A DNA stretch of 64,000 nucleotides from positions 630,001 to 694,000 of the forward strand of contig OW028573.1 in the NCBI GenBank assembly GCA_932294295.1, given 5' to 3'. The notes under the pieces are model-generated. The model saw nothing but the letters and a program-made list of their open reading frames with translations, ran no database searches and was not told the DNA's origin. The DNA is from Alitta virens. Taxonomy: Eukaryota; Annelida; Polychaeta; Phyllodocida; Nereididae. A program made the position numbers and the translations under genes. Below are positions 1 through 13,026 of the stretch, in pieces; position 1 is the first letter of the stretch; each line of letters begins with the position of its first letter.

Positions 1-1256
1 GCTGTCATCACAAAAAGGACAAAGTTGTTTTGCCCGTTAGTACAGAGTCTGTAGAGGTCAATGATGGCCCTTCAGAAAAGATAAGTAGAAAACACCATAT
101 AAAAGTAAGATCCAAGTCATCTGCAGATAAAAGGTCTTGTTGAGATGCAGGTATTTTCTGCTTGGATAAGAACGCCAATAATGGGGTGTGGCTCGGGCCT
201 TCGAGTGCTTTGCTTGACAGGTAAACTGCTGGTCTTTGCACTTTGCTATTCTTGTGAGTAACTATAGAGTATTTCTAAGAATGAGGGCTAAGAGGTTGTT
301 CGCCTTTTACATGAATCTTAGCAATAATACGTAAGGCATTCGCTCGTACACCCTCCAGCATCATCAAATTAGCATCCTCATATAAAAGAGAATCACTAAA
401 GCAATACAGACAGTCATGACTTCCAGCAGCAAGAGACAATGAACTGTGGTCAGTAATGCCTTCTTCCGGCTTAGTACGTCATCAAACTTATTAAATGTTA
501 GAAGATACTTGACCAATATAATGAAATAAGGGACCAATGACCCGGACGTAGCATGACAGAATAAATACACAAAGGAAGTAATTATAGAAATTCTTTCATC
601 TATCCCTCAATGCAAAATACATTCATTAGACCCTCTAAGATGTTTTGATTAATTCATTCCTCCATGTCGTCTGACTAAACGGACCATGCTTCAGAATAAA
701 GTAGAGCCATATCAAGCAACAATTGATCGGGTATCAAACCACAGCGCCCACTGCCAATTTTTCATTTGCATCTGCAATAGCTAACAGGTAAGCTGTTTTG
801 TTCAGAATTGCAGAAACCAATAGCTGCTAAACAAGGACATAACTTTGTTGGAATTGCTCAAAGGGAATCGCAGATGCCGTTATCATCTTACATCAATTAC
901 AACGTTTTTCATATTCTGCAATGTCATGAATTTCAAAACACATTTACAGCGCTGCTTAAGTAAATCATGCAACATGCAAATTTGTTTCAGTTTATCACAC
1001 AATTGGTTAGTAAAGTCTGGGCTAATAACAAAGTACATTTTCATTTGTTACCTTTAATATCACATTTAAATATCATCATTAGACATGCAGCACATAGTAG
1101 GGATTCCAAATGATTCCAAATGACCAGTCATCTTGGGAGTACTAGTTATTGAACCATCACCAACAAACTTTAAGGGATGCCACGACTTTTATGTAGTCAA
1201 AATTGAGAATTATCTAGGATAGGACAAAGTTTACATATACAGCTGTATCACAGCTT
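1..1256. other. No recognised gene; degenerate open stretches on minus strand
   Basis: Nothing here could be assigned. On the minus strand around 8-570 there are short open stretches in more than one frame, interrupted by stops, that could be a decayed coding sequence or chance openings in AT-rich DNA. No splice-bounded exon with a recognisable domain was found. Confidence 0.3.
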
Positions 1257-1270
1257 TTGCCAACCAAACT

Positions 1271-1462
1271 GGGGGTGGTGGCCTAGGTTAGTGGTAGCGT
1301 GCGGGGCTTTCAACCACTGGGTCCCGAGTTCAATTCTTAGTCAAGCCTAAGTTGGATGTCTGTTTCATCCTCCATCTCATTACCATGGTCCCTGCCTGAC
1401 CTAATTAGACCATCAGGTGCAGAAATACAGGACATAAAGCCCTAATCCACCACACCACCACC
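1271..1462 (+). mobile_element. tRNA-derived SINE with 14-bp target duplication
   Basis: The 192-bp body begins with a tRNA-like head: an A-box-like segment (GGTTAGTGGTAGCG) and a B-box-like segment (GAGTTCAATTC) that would act as an internal RNA polymerase III promoter. The unrelated tail ends in a CCACCACACCACCACC run. The element is flanked by a perfect 14-bp direct repeat, TTGCCAACCAAACT, at 1257-1270 and 1463-1476. A second, 5'-damaged copy with the same tail lies at 16423-16585, which confirms a dispersed family. It would need LINE machinery supplied in trans. Confidence 0.85.
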
Positions 1463-2864
1463 TTGCCAACCAAACTAAAGTGATTTCAAAATGCAGAGTG
1501 TAAAGGCAGTTCATACATTTCATTATTAAACTCCCCAAACCTATTTATTACATTGTAGGGATTATAATTTCTACTCTGACAGCTAAAAAAAGGCAAATGG
1601 CTACTCAAGTTACTATTAATTATCATATAATATGTGTTACCTCATGTGACTTTAATAAAGAATTTATACATACACTATTTGCCTGGACACAACCTCCAGC
1701 CTCAAGACTCAGAAATAATAATAAAAGTAATACAATTGATGCATAATATTTTGACAAATGACAGATAATCATTCTGTCATTGTTATTAAATAGAGAAACA
1801 TATTAGCTACCAAACTTTATGCAATTTAAATCCCCTATGGGAGCTTAAAAAAACATAGGCTGCGCTGCAGCAAAACCCTTAGTGAATACCTCATAATACA
1901 CAGTATCCATCCGATGAGTAGGTGGACAGGCGGGAGCGTAACACTTTCATTTCTAACATTAATGCCCTAACCCTAATGAAATTTCATACAGTAACACTCT
2001 ATATGGCCTGGTGGTGCGCCTATGCAGACTGTTGCATAATAGCAATTATTATCAGAATGTCCTAGTTCTTGAACTCAGTTAAGCATTTAAAAGAAAATTT
2101 GAAGAAAATTGCTATTTCTGGAGCAGGACTTGCACACTACCCGGACCATTCTTTCAGATAGCTCTCATATGCATTTGAGCAGCTTTAGTAATTTCGGGAG
2201 ATATCTATTAAATCTATTGCCATTGTGCAATACATAGTTTCCCTGTGGTCTGACAAGTTACCATGGCCTTAAACCTTGGATCTTCTTAAATACTCACATC
2301 TTTTGAATATTTTCACTGCATTCTTTCAATACCAATTCTGCCAGAGGAGATGACAAAGAATATTGCAATTATGAAATACATATCATGCTTGTTACCAATT
2401 AAAATGCATTTTGCACGATAAACATGTTGCCGATATTAAATATTCAATAAATACATGTCTGACGAATTTCAATGTGTGAACTATGAGTCAGTCTATTAAT
2501 AGCCAATGCACAAGGCATTACAGTTGTTACATAACACCTTTAGCAGGACACTTGGGGTTCATTGATGCAGGGGGTAAACTCCTGTGTATGGACATGGTAT
2601 GAAGCAGTTTGGCTAATTTTCACCTATTATTTTGGCATAGTTTTGTCTGTAATGCCTCATATACAAAGAATATGGCAATAAGATGAACAATGATGAACAA
2701 ATATTATTTTATGGGCCATTTATTATGGCTGTCATTGCGAAGAATGAGATGCTTTGTATGTGGCCATGCAGGAAACAACACTTTTTTTAGATTTCAATTT
2801 TTGTAAAAAAAAAAAAAAAAAAGGGTGAAAGGAATGTCAAAAGGTAGTTTAAAAAGTGAAAGCA

Positions 2865-3110
2865 ATATAATTTAGATATGCTGTTGGCAAAAAATTCACC
2901 CATGTAGGTTCATAGTGCCTTTGATATGGAGGGTTGAAATAGGACAATTTTTCATATTTTTTTTGCGTATAATAACAATTATATATCATTAATGGTCATG
3001 AAACCCCAAAAAGGCATCTTTACACTATATTAGACATATTTCTGACAAATTTTCATAAGCATGCATGCACAGCAGTGTGCGAGTTTTGCTCCGGAAATAA
3101 AATACAAAAA
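2865..3110 (+). repeat. Direct repeat unit A (about 245 bp)
   Basis: This unit runs from TTTAGATATGCTGTT to GTTTTGCTCCGGAAAT and reappears, diverged, at 3650-3885 in the same orientation. Shared anchors include ACCCATGTAGG/ACTCATGTAGGG, ATGAAACCCC/ATGAGACCCC, CAAAAAGGCA/CAAAAGGCA and CTCCGGAAAT. A further partial unit ends near 3555 (GTTCTGCTCCC), so a short array may have been split by the LINE tail at 3130-3512. No coding capacity was recognised. Confidence 0.65.
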
Positions 3111-3129
3111 AATTTAAACACAGCCAAGA

Positions 3130-3512
3130 TATGTCAATGTGACTATCAAAAGGCACAACTAGACTATATGGAGTTATACATTGGAAGACAGAGTGTGTAA
3201 GCTATGTAATTCTGTTACAAATAATATAGAAGATGAATTTCATGTACTATGTGTATGTAATGCCTATAATGATATAAGAACTAGTCTTTATAATAATATT
3301 AGTGACATTAATAGTAATTTCGATGAGAATGATGATTTTGAAACATTTGTGTTTATTAATAACGAATATCAGGTACAATTGGCTAACTTTTTGCTGAAAG
3401 CTATGGAAATGCACTAAAATGGAGTGACATATAAGCCCTTATGGGGTATGATGTTTGTATTGTTGTAATGTTAAACCACATGTCAATAAAGATAAATAAA
3501 AAAAAATATATA
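3130..3512 (+). pseudogene. 3' end of a non-LTR retrotransposon (LINE)
   Basis: The open stretch at 3181-3417 reads like the C-terminal zinc-knuckle region of a LINE reverse transcriptase: a C-x2-C pair, then an acidic EDEFH segment, then further Cys residues. The LINE at 55868-59742 has a very similar motif arrangement at its C terminus. The stop is followed by a short 3' UTR ending TGTCAATAAAG plus an A-rich and TA-repeat tail, the usual end of this class. There is no start codon, so it is a 5'-truncated insertion. It lies inside the repeat pair at 2865-3885. Confidence 0.7.
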
Positions 3513-3649
3513 TATACCAAATGCAATTTTGCATTAGTGCTCAAGTTCTGCTCCCAAAACACAATTCTTAGAAATATTATCAGATTTTCAAATAATAATA
3601 TCTAAAAAGCATGAAATGGATCTCAAAATGAAGTTTGGTAGGTGAAAAT

Positions 3650-3885
3650 ACTCTAATTTAGATATGCTATTAACAAAATTTCACTCATGTAGGGTAAATA
3701 GTGTCTTTGGTATGGAGGTTTGAAAAAGTAAGAATTTTCAATATTTTCCCCTTATTTCAATAATTCACTAGTTTTACGGCCATGAGACCCCCAAAAGGCA
3801 CCACTACACTATTTTAGACTTACTACGACAACGTTTTAAGCATGTAGGTGCAGTAGTGTCAGAGTTCGGCTCCGGAAATGAAAAC
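3650..3885 (+). repeat. Direct repeat unit B
   Basis: This is a diverged second copy of the 2865-3110 unit in the same orientation, ending in the shared CTCCGGAAAT. The LINE tail separates the two copies. Confidence 0.65.
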
Positions 3886-5513
3886 AATTATTTTGATAAT
3901 AACAATAACCCTCTTCAAACTTTTGTTCGCTGAGGATTGACAATTAGCCAACAGTTTAGTTACATAAGAAAACCCTACATGAAAAGGAAGCTAGAATTTC
4001 CATATGAAGATGAAGTGAGAGTTTCCATGCAAGTAAGAATATAATTATATCAAGTATACATATGTTAAACTGTGCCAGTTGGAAGTAGGGGGCACTAGTT
4101 TCTGATATAACAACTGCAATGCCACCTTGTGTATAATTCAGCAACAATAACACGTCAAAAGCCACAGCTACATAAATATTGGTGCGCTGTATTCACCTGA
4201 CGGCCAACAAGACCACTCTATTATTAACAACAAAAAAGGGACTCTTAATGAAGCCACTTGTAGAAATCAAAGATCCAAGCAGATTTTGTGATGTCAAATG
4301 AGACAGGCTTCCTACCAAATTTACGAAACTATAAATTTTACCACTATTTTATTTTTCTAGTTTTCAAAAAGTATACATTAATTGTCTTAGATATGAATCT
4401 CCTAAACGAATAACCTACAAACACTAAAAATAGCAGTGCAAGTAAGTTAAGTAAGACTCAGAGCTATGCAGTCCAACAGCAATATGCAGCATATGTATAC
4501 AATACTATCCATGGACTTGTTGCCCCAGCTTAGTATACATTGTTGTTTATACAGAACAAAAAATCAAGATTCTGACCATAACTTATGCCCGCCCATATGA
4601 CAAAGGGTCTTAATGATACCGTATTAACCCTGTTGACATGTACACCATAGCCTAACATTCCCTGAAGATGAAATCATGCATTAAAAATATCATGACAATC
4701 AGAGAATAACAGTAAAATAAGATATCAACAATCACCGAAGTCACACAACCCATTTACCAGAGTGACAAATATTACCAAGAACCAAATTAGCTTAACCAAC
4801 CAAGACATACAGAAGAGCGTTCACCTGGATTTGAACTGAATATCTTACCTAAGAAATACAGTTAATCATTTTCGCTGCAAGAAAGAATGCATACCAGCGT
4901 GTACTAAGCTGCTTGTGCATCAGGCGATTTGCAAACAAGACACGACTCCTGTTTTGTATAATATCTGCCTAAAAACTAGATTACATGTATTAAGTACGAA
5001 AACTATGGATTAGGCTAAAGTTCTTAAGCACATTCAAGTAAGTTCTATCCCAGTTAATTACAACAACTAAATCAGGATTTTTGACAATTATTTCTGAGGT
5101 AATATTGCACACAAAAAAAATCATAACTTAACCAGCTAATACCTCGCTACTCGTGTCACAGCTACCAATCGTCGATCATATTCAGACGACTTTTCCAAGG
5201 GGTCATACTACACAACCTTTTTAAGATCTGAGGCAATTAAGACACTCAACCGTGGCGTATCTTGTAGCGAGCAACACATAATATTCATCCCTATATATTC
5301 TAATAAGTTGTCTGACATCATTGCACAACAATAGACAAAAAAACCTAAGCCAGTTAATACCTCACTGCACATGCATATCTAATGAGTACAACACAGCAGA
5401 AAAAGAAAGCATACTTATGAATAACTACTGCAAGGTCAAGAAATACAGGTCTATAATACTTTGACATGCTATGATAGGATTAGGATCACCAAATTTTTAC
5501 TAATTTCACCCAC
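3886..5513. other. Non-coding stretch; last ARFGAP exon expected but not found
   Basis: No gene or repeat was recognised. The terminal exon of the minus-strand ARFGAP gene, expected to encode only a few residues after ...NSIQ, should lie here or further left. I could not place it. A CAG acceptor near 5432 would be followed directly by a TAG stop, which is possible but unconvincing. Confidence 0.4.
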
Positions 5514-8500
5514 CTGTATTGAATTGATCACACCGTTTGCTAGGCTTGAGAGTTTTCCAGCAACTTTGGTGACACCTTGCTTTACTCCTTCTTTGATTTC
5601 TGTAAGGTCAGGTCCAGCGCCTCCGTACTCCTGAGGACGAGATTGTCCTGTGCCGAAAAGGTCTGCGCTAGAAATACTAGAACTGCCCTCGTAACGTGCA
5701 AGATTTTGTTTCATTTCAAACTGAAAAGTAATACACCAAACACATGAATATTTATGTTACGCCAGCAGCACTTTTAAGGTTATTTTACACATTAATTACT
5801 GACTGATTATGGCATAACATTGTAATGCATAGTCGCATACAGTCACACTTGCCCTTATGGCCACTGTATGGAATGGTCAATTGCTGTGAATGGTAATTTC
5901 AAATTCCCCAAACTGAATTTTCATTGAATATTATACTTTAAGATATACCCCTACCTGTCCTTAAGGGGCGTTCACACTGTCACAAATAAGACCTACGAAT
6001 GGCCAAGGTTGAATTTTTTTATGTATACTCGTGATACTTCGTAGAACCCTCTTGTTCGTGCTTGACAACTCACGAGCATACGTGGAGAGGGGAAAATTGA
6101 TAAAAATGTTTAAAACTTTGGCAGACGTTCTACCAGTGAATTGTTTACATTAGTTTACATAACTCGCTCACGATTCACTCGGCGGGCATTCTACGTACGT
6201 ACGTGGCAATACATATAGGCTCGTCATCCACTCGAGTCCACTGCTCGTAAAATACTTGGCGGACGTCCATTGCCTGCCCGTCGTCTTCTGTGCGAGCGAG
6301 CAATCTACGACTGCCTCAGCTACGCTTGTGAAAAGAATTTATACGTGACACGAGTGAGCACATATAGCCCATTTTGAAGTACGTGGTCACTCGTAGGTCT
6401 TATACATGACAGTGTGAACGCCCCTTTAGAAACAGACCAAATTTATCAATTCCCTTGGTTTACCGCTTAACAGATTTGACAGTATTGATATTTGGTACAA
6501 TTCTCTTCAAGTATTCCATACATAAGAAACTAAGTTTGATTGAAAGTAATTGTAGATGACATTATTTTCCAAGTGTGCACAGGTCTAGAGAAATTACTCA
6601 ATAAACACAAAAATATATGCACATTAATATGAGCTTCTTCAAAGCCAACAAATACTTACATCAGGATCTTTGGATCCGAAGAACTGGTCTGATGAAATTG
6701 CTTTCGCATTACCAAATTTCTTTTGTGCGTCAGTTGAGTCTGATACATCATATGATTTTCTAGATCGTCCCCTGGAAATGTTATGAACCAATTTGCATGA
6801 ATTTAGACTAAGGTTAACATTTAAAACATAAAACATTAAAAGCTTACTATACAAAACGGTGCAGTCACATGCAGAATACTACACGACAATGAAGTTTCTT
6901 GACATTTCCACCAGGTGGCTACGACAGAATACTGCAATTCTATTGGCTGAAAAAGTTCCCGCCCTTTACTGTGATTGGCTGAAGCAAAGTGCATCTAGTG
7001 CCATCAGTTAATTAATGTATATTTGACATCTTATCATTCAGTTGATTTTGCTATTTTCCAGAGAAAATTATATTTATTGAATAAGTTAGCGATGATCTTG
7101 TATGTCTGAAAAGCAAAATCGTTAATGAGAGAAGAAAGACTTATGCCTAGCTGAATTCAGGGCTGCTCAGTGAAAAGAATCTATCGAACAAGGAAATTTA
7201 AGACAAGCACAAGGAGTTTATATGTGACAAAAGACCAAAATCAAAAATAAACTCACTTGTCTGGATCATCAGCCATCTTGGGAATATCTTCAACGGTTGA
7301 TGTTTTGCTTTCAAACCTATCTGATGAATCCCATGAACTGTTTTTGTTGTTTTTGCTTGAACTTCCCCACGCTGAGCTATACAAATCATCCCTCTTCATA
7401 CTGAATGGACTGTCATACCTGCACAGAAGGAAGTTATGATGTATTTTGATGTACCACCCTCGTACCCTGCACCCCTTTTTGTTTACATTGCTTACAAATG
7501 AGTGTAAACAAATAAGTCCCTCTGCCTACTTTTTATTTCAACAGAGTTTAATGAAACAAATCATTTCACCACATAAATTTCCAAAGGGACAATTACTTTT
7601 AGAGCATTTCATTTTACATCCTTTTCTATTCTTAAATACAACTGGAATTTCTTTCAGCCATTATTTACACAATAAAGCAAATAATAGTTAAGAGCGTGTT
7701 GAAATTCTTAACAACCTTAAATTCATCTGCACAACTTATATTTTAAACTGGCATTACTATGTGTTAAACCTGGACATCAAGGGCGTCGATTCGGGAGGGG
7801 GGGGGGGTATCACTGTTTTGCAAGTGGGGGGGGGGGGGGGGTGGGGGATGATCAATGCAATCATCCCCCTGAAATTCATAAATGAAAATTACTCTTTTTC
7901 GTACACGTTTTGTTAAACAGTTAAATTACACTTGATATCACATATCAGTACAAGTTTATAGTTTGGCATCAATGATCCTCCATTAATTTACCAGTGTTAA
8001 CCGCGGACACTTGTATGAGCGAGGGAATGTCACGGTAGGACAAAGTAGGCCTGCATCCCCAACACCCGTCAAGAGAAATCGACGCCCCTGATGGACATAA
8101 ACACTCATGCAAGAATCACAAATCACACATGTCACCCTTAACTCTCCACCGCAACACCAAGACAACACAAAATATAGTGGTAAAGGTTCCAAATCATGCA
8201 GATTTTATTTAAAAAACTGGTATAAAATCAAGACTGTATATCTATATATTATGCTACAGCTGTTACAAATCTTGCAGTATAATGGGAGACCTGGATTAAC
8301 TTGAACATTTTAGATTAAAATCAGGTCAGTGAAGAGAAGAAAATGTAAGATAATAAACACAACCACCGAGATAAAGCCCATGTACAGTTCCCACTTATGC
8401 ACTAAAATCACATGGATGACATTTCCAAGGACTCACTTGGGTGGGCCTGAGAAACTGTTAACAAATTCAAAATCATCAAAGTCATCAAGTCTTCGAGAGT

Positions 8501-11500
8501 TGAACCGATCTGAAGATCGCTCGCTGTTCAGATTAGGATTTTCCTGATCTATCGTCTTCATGTCTGACATCACAGAATGGCTGACACCTCTGCAAAATGG
8601 ACAAAAATGGACAAAAAAGGACAATAAGAAAGACATTATTATACAAACAGGCATGAAAAATTGTTGTTTGTGAGACAACGAAGGGAGCTGACTGCCGGTC
8701 ATTACAACTTTTGTGTGACTACATTATCATGCAATAAGGATGTCACAAACATTGTGGGGACTGGTGGGTGGCTCCCCCTGTTGTCTTAAGAGTCCCCACC
8801 CCATTACAAAACAAGTTATTTTAAGTAAGGCTATTAGCAGAGTTTTATTAGATATTCCACGCTCACGATTGAGTTGTGAAAATCACAGTAAGCTATGGTA
8901 AGATTATTTTTGAAGAGTCTTCATTCACTTGTATATGCCACAATATTCATATAAACATGTATCTGTATCAATAATAAATTTGTATGGCTTGTTAAATAAT
9001 ATATGACACTTAATGATATATTTACCTGGAACCTCCAAATCCCATTCCTAATCTATCCATCTGCGCAGCTTTCTTCGGATCACTGACTTTCAGTTTATCT
9101 TCTTGTTTCTTCCTTTCAATGCCCATATCTTGATATGCCAGCCTCATCGATGCCCTGCAAGAATCAGAGATAACGTTTTCATGTTATATACTTCATGATT
9201 AATCATGCACAACTACTGCACTACATAAATGCCAAAATGGAAAAAAAGGCTTTTGTAATTTTTACAAGAGCGTGGTACTAACAATGGGTTCAATTAGGGA
9301 CAGGCAGATTCAGGGGCAAAAAAAACAACAGGCCTAACCAAAATATTTAAAGGTATAAATCATCTGGTTAATTGCCTTAATTGAGTGTGTGGTCTAATAT
9401 CAAAACAGTCTCCTTGAGGCTTTTTTTTTTTAGAAAAAGGAGTTACTCCCCCCCACCTGTGACATAAAATTCAAGTACATCAAACAGCATTAAACAATGA
9501 CTCACATTTGTTTCTCCTCCTCCTCTTTAGTCAATGCTTCCTGGGCCACAACATTAGCCGCCATTTCTTCCCTTTGTTTATCACGAAGAGCAGCAGCAGA
9601 TTCTATTTCGCTGAAGTTGGCTTTCACCTTCTGGGCTCCAAGTCCTTTCTTTGCACCAAGCTGAAAAAGGAAAGACAAAAAGTTGAAATCAATTGGTTTT
9701 AACCATCATCTGCTGTAATTTTCAAAATTTAATACATGCTTGTAGATGTTTATTTTCTAATAACGTCAGTTCAGACAAAATTGTCTTTTCAGGTGCACTA
9801 CTTGTAAAATCCTGCATTGTCTTGTTGGTATTAAAATCTCCAATTTAGCATTTACTGTTTCATCAATTTACAGAAAACAGTAAAATAACTGAGAGAAAGA
9901 TAACAGATTCGAGATCAATTCACTCAAAAATACCGTGGCAAACGATTAATAATTAAATACTTACACCGCCCTTTTTGGGGCCAGCTGGTTTGCGGGTGCC
10001 AATTGTAGCCTTGCGTGGTTCAGCTTGTGCAATGGCTTGAGTTGGTGAGGTACTAAGAGCAGCATCAACACTGGGACCCTCACCTATTTGTTCTACAAAA
10101 AGAAACACGATTATAAATCAAACATGAATGCACACGGTGAACAAACTTTAATTGGTAATAATTTGTACAAATGTGCATCGTCACGTAAATCCTTACATCT
10201 GTATATATGGCAACTAATCAAAATTTCTGAAACACTCTCACATGATCTTTGCAGATGATACAAAACAATTTGACACTTCTTACCAGGTATGACAGGTTTG
10301 AAAAGTGAAGTGCCATTTGTCATAGGAATAGGTTCAGACGCAGCATTGATGTTGTTGGCCGCACTTTCATGCTCTTTGAAGAAATCCACCTCTTTTTCAT
10401 TGGCAGGTGGAGAAGCGGGATCGTGTTGGCTGTCAATTACTACCTTCGTACCGTGCGTCTTCATGGCTTTGGAAGCAGAAGCATGCAGCTTTTCCCTGTA
10501 CATTTTTGCTGCTCGACTGTTGTATTTCTCTTGGGCATCACTAGTTGTGCAACCATGTTGTCTGAAGAAAGTTGTCTGACAAAAAATAATCAATCATTGA
10601 GAAACTCCCATTTCCTGATGTCTCAACTCAATGCGAAATTACGACGCAGCCATACCCAGATAATGTAATACAGTGTAGAACAATAACTATTCTTAGATGG
10701 CTGAGGTAAATCACTCGTTATTTTTAAAATGATAAGCTATTTAGCAAGATGGTACAGTTTGCGCATTCTGACCATAAGCCTGCAAGTGGTCTTTGCACCT
10801 GATTCAAAGGTTATGTTAACAAAGTATGTGTCAGATATTGTGTCAAAGCAAAACAATGAACAATGTTTATGTATTTAGATTACGTCATGTCAAAAGACCG
10901 CCATAATACTGATAATGAACAATTCTCATCATGGTAGATAGTTATTAAACTACATGTACTGTTTAAAAGTCTTAGAAATATTCTGATACTTACTGCTCCA
11001 GCATTGCCTCCTACTTGCATTGCTCTTAACTGAAGCCATGTCCAATTTGTGTCCAAATTTGTAGATCTGATGAAGGTGAGATGAACACCTAAAGATCGAT
11101 GAACTGCCGAGCAGTCTATACACAGAAACACTCCATACGTTACACTAGCCCATGTTGGATTCATAGCACCACAGTCGAAACATTGCTGAAAAAAAATATA
11201 TATAATGATCACAAAATAGAAAACAATTAGTTTTGACTCTAGAGCCAAATATCATGTTGACATATATGTCAGCTTACACCAAAATTTCTTTTTTATTTAA
11301 ACAAAACTCATGAATTCATGACTCATACCACAGTAAAAAAAATTTAATCCTTAAGTATCACATCTTAATTATGACATAATTTTCTAATCTTCACTAATCG
11401 CAATTAGAATGTGACAGCATCTTTCTGGAATGCATACTGCATATATAATTTGCTGCACATTAACTCCGGTTCAAAATATACAAAAAAATGTAAAATGGTC

Positions 11501-12920
11501 ATTGTTTCATATCTGTTACTAAACCTACTACACACTGCATGTCAAAAAAGTCGGTTCGTCACCCGAATGTGGTTGGTTCGTCACCCGTAGTTATCGTATT
11601 TCATGTCACACAAGCTATATAAAGACCTATTTGAATTGAACCGCCAGGGCGATACGGCGAACATATTAGGGCTGGCTGACTGGTGGACGGTTAACTAAAA
11701 TAAATACCTTGAATATTACACACAATAGTGTATCGTCACATACTATAACTTCACTTTGGTGTTTAATGATATTAGTAGGTCTAAACTATGTTTTTTTCTG
11801 TGCAAATTAAAGCACTGGAACCAAATAATTAATGTCCAGCTAATCCTATGTGTCAATGCTCATGGTTTCACATAACAATTAATGAATAAAATACTTATTC
11901 ACGGACATTATCTAAACTCATATTGACCCTCTTGCAATTTAAGCAATTGAAAAGAGCAAATTAGATTCTAGCTACTACAAAATTGCAATTAATTATTAAT
12001 ACTAAGATTAGCTTTATTCAGTATTGGAATTCAGTTCATAGTATATATAATGATACTAGAGCCGTTTTTAGGGTTTGTCACTACCAGCGACGAAATGACC
12101 AATTTCGGGTGACGAATCGACCACATTCGAGTGACGAACCATCCAGTTTTCACCGGGACAAATCGCGCAGTGACGACTCGACCTGTTACCCTTGCAAGAA
12201 TTTACCCAAAAAAAACCCAAAAACACAATGGTATTTGACTATTCATTAGCACTAAACTATATATGTATGGCTAAGTCAGACCGTGGCAGACCAATCCCTG
12301 TGAGTGAGAGGACCAAATAAATGTATAGTGTACAATAGAACCACAGTTAAAACAGTTCAACCTATGATTATTTACCCAACACAAAAGTCGTCATAACTTC
12401 TATTTCTAATACCACATCAGGTCAGTTCAAACCCAAAACATGTGATAACTTATGGCAATTTATGCTGATATTACTGACTGTGTAATGAATGTAGTCAGGC
12501 CTGTGTATTTAAGGCCATTCATATGATTCAATGATTCATTGAAATTTATGTGGAAGAAAATACCAGTCTGGTCTGGTCACAATTAACCAATTTTATACAT
12601 TTAAACCACCATACAGGGTACACCAACAGCAATGCCAACTTGGTAGAGGCATTGAGTAATTCATTGGACTGGTTTAACAGCACTTGTGACGGTGTCGTGG
12701 CAAACCACATACGGAATGAAAACAAGCGAAAGAAGGGAGGGGTGCATGGCATCTGGAACCATCTTTCACTTGGTAAATGACGCCATAAAGACGGCTATTT
12801 CTCATAACTAAAAAAATTACCACACTCTACTTATTGTCTTGACCTTACCTTGTTAGCTTGGGCACTTCTTAACCGTTTAAATATGGCATTTATGTCGCAC
12901 TTCTTTGGATCCCCAGCCAT
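5514..12920 (-). CDS. ARFGAP2/3: ADP-ribosylation factor GTPase-activating protein 2/3
   Basis: This family is a COPI-linked GTPase activator for Arf1 at the Golgi. Ten exons, all with in-phase junctions, are: 12849-12920, 10994-11185, 10284-10575, 9965-10092, 9506-9660, 9026-9154, 8437-8589, 7257-7418, 6660-6771 and 5514-5720, about 534 residues in total (human ARFGAP2 has about 520). The start is [18 protein letters not shown]. Exon 2 carries the ArfGAP zinc finger (CFDCG...CIDC) and the arginine-finger segment VHRSLGVH. Later exons hold the Lys/Gly-rich [11 protein letters not shown] stretch, [18 protein letters not shown] and [11 protein letters not shown], which are landmarks of the ARFGAP2/3 branch rather than ARFGAP1. 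Exon 10 ends in a phase-0 GTGGGT donor, so a tiny last exon is still missing. The start codon lies 106 bp from the divergent AMN1 start. Confidence 0.95.
5964..6425. mobile_element. MITE with TTA target duplication (PIF/Harbinger-like)
   Basis: A 462-bp non-coding element lies in an ARFGAP intron. Its ends are imperfect inverted repeats of about 40 bp starting AGGGGCGTTCACACTGTCA and also sharing TAAGACCTACGA. It is flanked by TTA at 5961-5963 and 6426-6428. A 3-bp TTA/TAA target duplication with such ends fits PIF/Harbinger non-autonomous elements. The interior is CG-richer than its surroundings and has no open frame. Confidence 0.8.
7778..8091. mobile_element. Short MITE, hAT-like, with G-rich interior
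   Basis: The ends are inverted copies of GGGCGTCGATT. The flanks share TGGACAT (7771-7777 and 8092-8098), close to the 8-bp duplication expected for hAT elements. The interior contains two long G runs, including one of ten or more G. It lies in an ARFGAP intron. Confidence 0.7.
11553..12140. repeat. Long-spaced inverted repeat in ARFGAP intron 1
   Basis: The arm at 11553-11587 pairs with 12106-12140 (35 bp, about 90 percent complementary). Each arm is itself a doublet of a GGTTCGTCACCCG-type unit. About 520 bp of AT-rich DNA separates the arms. No target duplication was identified. This fits a foldback-type or degraded DNA transposon, but the class is unknown. Confidence 0.6.
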
Positions 12921-13026
12921 TTCGACGTGATCCGGATGGTGACGTAAACACAACTCGGAAGAGATCAATCCCGCAGTAAAATTTTCTCGCGCTGTGATTG
13001 GTCAAAATTAGAGGAAGAAAACCGCC
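12921..13026. promoter_or_regulatory. Bidirectional promoter between ARFGAP2/3 and AMN1
   Basis: The two start codons face away from each other across 106 bp. Visible motifs are a CRE-like TGACGTAA, an inverted CCAAT box (GATTGGTC), ETS-like CCGGAT and CGGAAG cores, and a TCTCGCGC stretch. There is no TATA box. TATA-less CCAAT/ETS/CRE architecture is typical of shared housekeeping promoters. Both 5' UTRs must be very short or start inside the other gene's upstream sequence. Confidence 0.7.

Noticed and set aside
1278..1350. tRNA gene
   Set aside because: A- and B-box-like segments are present, but no cloverleaf closes and the sequence belongs to a SINE with target duplications.
7799..7845. 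G-quadruplex regulatory element
   Set aside because: The G runs are part of a MITE interior with no promoter nearby, and homopolymer length may be unreliable.
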